The position numbers and the translations under genes were made by a program. From assembly GCF_021347895.1 (NCBI RefSeq), contig NC_067120.1, positions 17,593,361 through 17,657,360 of the forward strand: a stretch of 64,000 bases of DNA, written 5' to 3'. Positions 60,744-64,000 of the stretch are shown here, piece by piece. This DNA comes from Acanthochromis polyacanthus (lineage: Eukaryota; Chordata; Actinopteri; Pomacentridae). Under the pieces are notes generated by a model. That model did no database searches. It worked only from the letters and a program-made list of their open reading frames with translations, and was not told the origin of the DNA. Each line of letters begins with the position of its first letter. Positions within the stretch are counted from its first letter, which is position 1.

Positions 60744-61074
60744 GTGAGTCATGCAGCTGACTGGGCTTCGACAACAAAGCAACAAGTCAACAAATGTTCC
60801 CTTCTGGCAACGACTTCACATTACAACAGGATTTGGTGCTAGCCCGAGGGTGCCATGTAAGCTTACACCAGCTGGGAGGGATTTTAGGGGAGATAAAATT
60901 CACTGACACTACGGGGTTCAGTTTTAATCACCTGTTAGTGGATTATTTGATAGTGCTGGGGTACGGAACAAAGAAAGACCACGTTAATAACTGCAAAATT
61001 AGAAGCAAATGAGCACCTGACGGTGAAATTTGAGAGGTTTCGCTCCTCTGAGATATTCTTTCATTGATATGGCT

Positions 61075-61760
61075 GCGGTGTAATTTTCTCTTCTAAATTC
61101 AGACAAAACTGTAGTTGTTCTATTTTGCCCTATAAACATCAAAAACACATTATCTGACTGTTCAGTTACTCTGGATGGCCTCCAACAGACTGTGAGGAAC
61201 AATTAAGTTATTTTTGACCAGGAACATCATTTAAGTCACACATGAAACAAGTTTCTAGGGCAGCCTTCTTTTACCTGCATTATATTGTTAAAATTAGAAA
61301 CATCCTGACTCAGAGTGATGCTTGCTGAAAAACTAGTCCATGCATTCTTTCTATGCTGTGAACTGTTAGAACTCCTCATTGTCCCAGTAACTCACTAAAA
61401 AGCCTCTAGCTGATACAAAGTGCAGCAGCAAAACCACTGACAGGAAAAAGCAGGGGAGATCATATTTCTCTTTTATTAGTTTCTCTTCTGTAAAATCCAA
61501 AATAGAATTTAAAATACTTCTCCTCACATAGAAAGCCCTTAATGGCCAGACACCATCATAACTTAAAGAACTCTCATATACCATATTATCCCAGTGGGAC
61601 ACTACTTCTAAAAGTAGAATGGGACTCAGAGCTTTTTGCCATCAGGCTTCTCTTCTCTAAAACCAGCTCCCTGTGTGAATACAGAAAGCTATCTACTTTC
61701 AAGATTAGGTCTAAAATTTATGACTGGCGAAAATATCTTGGGTTTCAAACTGAGTGATTC
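61075..61760 (+). pseudogene. Degenerate LINE reverse-transcriptase C-terminal fragment
   Basis: Plus-strand frames, with several stops and shifts, keep the usual order of a fish LINE C-terminal region. CSVTLDGLQQTV comes first, then HMKQVSRAAFFYL, KIRNILTQSDA, SKIEFKILLLT-KALNGQTPS and a PSGFSSLKPAPC-like block. The copy is heavily mutated and non-functional. Confidence 0.65.
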
Positions 61761-62149
61761 AAATATACTGGTGAGTTGGTGACAACTGTGCTTATTTCTG
61801 TTGTTTGCTGGACATTTAATTCCATTCTACAGCAAACAATACTGAACCAAAAAGTCAGTCTCATTTAACAGAGCACAGTTAATCTGGTTACCTTTCTGAG
61901 GATTTGGATTCAAGATTCCAGACCTTTATTTATCACAAACACAATCATACATAGTCTAATGTACAGCAAAATGTATTGTGCACCTGTTCCAGACCAAAAC
62001 AATAAGAATAATAAGAATAAAGATGTACAAGAAAAAAATACAAAAGCGACAACTAGTGCAGAATAACATATATATGCAAGGCAAAGTGTAAACAGTATGG
62101 TGGATAATTTCAGGTTGATTGTCTATTGACTACTGTTTTCAGGTTCAGC

Positions 62150-62660
62150 AGGCGGACAGCCTGTGGGAAGAAGCTCCTCCTCATCCTCCCTGGGTTTGCC
62201 TCAGGCCGCGGTAATGCTGACCTGGCGGCAGCAGACAGAACAGTCTGTGGCTGGGGTGGGTGGGCTCACTAGCAATCCTCCTGGCCTTTAACCTGCAGCG
62301 TTTGTTGTAAATGTCCTGCAGGTTGGGGAGAGTGGTTCTTATGATGTGCTCAGCCGAGCGGACCACCCTCCCCAGGGACCAAAAAGTCCTGCTGGGTGCT
62401 GCTTCCCATCCAGGTGGTGATACTCCCAGCCAAAACACTCTCAATAGTGCAGATGTAGAAGTTTCTGAGCACCTTGAGAGGGAGCTTAAAGTCTCTCAGG
62501 CATCTGAGGTGGCAGAGACGCTGTTGAGCTTTCTTCATCAGGGTGTTGATGTGACAGGACCATGTCAGGTCCTGCGTGATGTTAAACACCCAGGTACTTG
62601 AAGCTCTCCACTCTCTCCACCTCTGTCCCACTGATCCTGAGTGGGTGGTATGCCCTCTGC
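62150..62660 (-). pseudogene. LINE 3'-end fragment, minus strand
   Basis: Minus-strand frames contain DLTWSCHINTLMKKAQQRLC, HLRCLRDFKLPLKVLRNFYI, TIESVLAGSITTWMGSSTQQ, GRVVRSAEHIIRTTLPNLQD and IYNKRCRLKARRI. This is the ending I know from a very common fish LINE reverse transcriptase. A frameshift divides the two halves near 62350-62440. It lacks the upstream polymerase domain, so it is a 5'-truncated copy. Confidence 0.75.
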
Positions 62661-64000
62661 TGCTACTCCCTTTATTATTTTAAGTCCCTCTCTGGTCATT
62701 GATTACCCCCCAAAACTCAAAGAAATAATCCCTTCCTGCCTCACAGTGGCCTAAATGTAACTCTACCCTGTTGGTTCTTGTAGAATGTGCAGATCCATGA
62801 AGTCCCCGCCACTTTCTCTACTCATTCTCACCGTTGCTCGCTGCAGCTCGAGCACATCAGCTTACCTACAACTCTGCTGAAAGACCATAAAACTACTCTG
62901 CACAGTGTAATATAGGAGTAATTCAGGAATATGTATGTTTAACTGGAAACTGATTCTGAAAAGAATGATGCAGAGATTCCACACTTGCAAGTTGACAGGA
63001 TCGACTCCTTATGTTTGTAATGAAGTCTGGATCTGGACACTGCAGCTTCAAGGTGGAAACTCTAAATTTTGTTAATGATGTCTATTCCAGAGTATAATAA
63101 GGGGCTCTTTAAAACTAATCTGCCAACTAAACAAGTGCCAGAATGGTCATGTCTTGTTTTGTAAAGGCATTATCACAATCAGCGGTAACCTCTTTGATAA
63201 AATTATGAAATGTTCTGCCACAGCTTCACAGTAAAATCACCCCACATTTCCCCACTTGAATGCTTTCTAAATTGAATCAGTATAAAATTTTGATACTACT
63301 GTAGGAGAGTGAATAGGAAATAATGAAGATTATATGAAACCAACATCAGTAAGGTCAAATAGTGAGAACAACGAATAATTGCCTATCATTTATTGTATTT
63401 ACTCACAGTATTATTATCTCACATGGCTGAAATTTTAGACATTGTGTTTTTTTATTATGCTTATTGTTCTGTGGTTGTTTTTTTGTAGCTGCTGAGGGAA
63501 AACAGATGTAAATAGGATGCTAGCTGACTGTGTTTTAATTGTGCGCTGCTCCTGCAACTAATAACCAATAAAGAATGAATAACACATGTGCACATAGATG
63601 CATAAACAAATTAGCGACAATATTAAAAATCTCCATGTCATTACCTTAATAGTCTTAACCTGTTGAGGCCTGGACTCTGCAAGACCTCTGAAGGAGTCCT
63701 GTGGTATCAAGCATCAAGACTTTAGTAGCAGATCTTTTAAGTCTTGAATAGATCTGCACATGTTAGAAGAAGCAGCGATGTAGAGTTACACCTAAGCCAT
63801 GTTGAGGGAGGAAGGAATTATTTGAATGTAAGAAATTTCAAAATATGAGACAATGATACATTGAGATAAGTTTTTAATCACTGAGAGGGATTTTAAAGCT
63901 TTCAGTAGTTGTGCAACAGTAGCTCCACTGTGACCACATGGGCCTGGAGCCTGGACCACGTCGCTGCCTCACTGGTTGTCCTTCCTTAGATCACTATTGG

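Larger units (their letters stand above)
60744..64000 (+). other. parvg: parvg intron (runs off window) with LINE remnants
   Basis: This begins with the GTGAGT donor after 60743. It contains a plus-strand LINE fragment (about 61075-61760) and a minus-strand LINE fragment (about 62150-62660). 62661-64000 shows no recognisable exon or repeat. Confidence 0.6.

Overview
The window is vertebrate nuclear DNA, almost certainly from a teleost fish. The genes are split by GT-AG introns with phase-compatible joins. Every confidently read product matches a vertebrate family. The repeats are typical of fish: Tc1-like transposons with long inverted ends, TTAA-flanked MITEs, a hAT-type MITE and degenerate LINE fragments. 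Species cannot be named from sequence alone. No prokaryotic feature (operon, Shine-Dalgarno, CRISPR) applies. I saw no defence island or obviously unknown gene system. The unusual material lies in details of known genes and in nested mobile elements.

Layout. (1) 1-2835, minus strand: first two coding exons of srpk2, with the rest of the gene beyond the left edge. (2) 4425-4497, minus: an isolated tRNA-Thr(AGT). (3) about 4800-5360: a small repeat carrying a RecQ-helicase-like fragment. (4) 6508-15865, plus: the complete pus7 pseudouridine synthase gene. I reconstructed it in frame across 15 coding exons plus an optional 18-nt microexon. Its introns hold a fold-back element, a disabled Tc1 transposon and a hAT-type MITE. 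(5) 17815-18843, minus: a two-exon secreted ENDOD1-like protein. (6) 18844-22500: intergenic, with a very old Tc1 fossil and simple repeats. (7) about 22500-25545, plus: an apelin-receptor-like GPCR with a very large first intracellular loop. (8) 27533-37158, plus: the complete 20-exon hdac10. (9) 39198-54398, plus: parvb (beta-parvin), with two alternative first coding exons. (10) 58120-60743, plus: first four coding exons of parvg (gamma-parvin), which continues past the right edge through an intron full of LINE remnants.

The genes do not form one pathway. srpk2/pus7 is a neighbour pair also found on human chromosome 7q22. parvb/parvg is an old tandem duplication also found on human 22q13, where HDAC10 also lies. 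The products are an SR-protein kinase, an RNA pseudouridine synthase, a secreted nuclease-fold protein, a peptide-type GPCR, a polyamine deacetylase and two integrin-linked-kinase adaptor proteins. All exon boundaries were read by eye from splice sites, frame continuity and remembered family sequences. No alignment was run.
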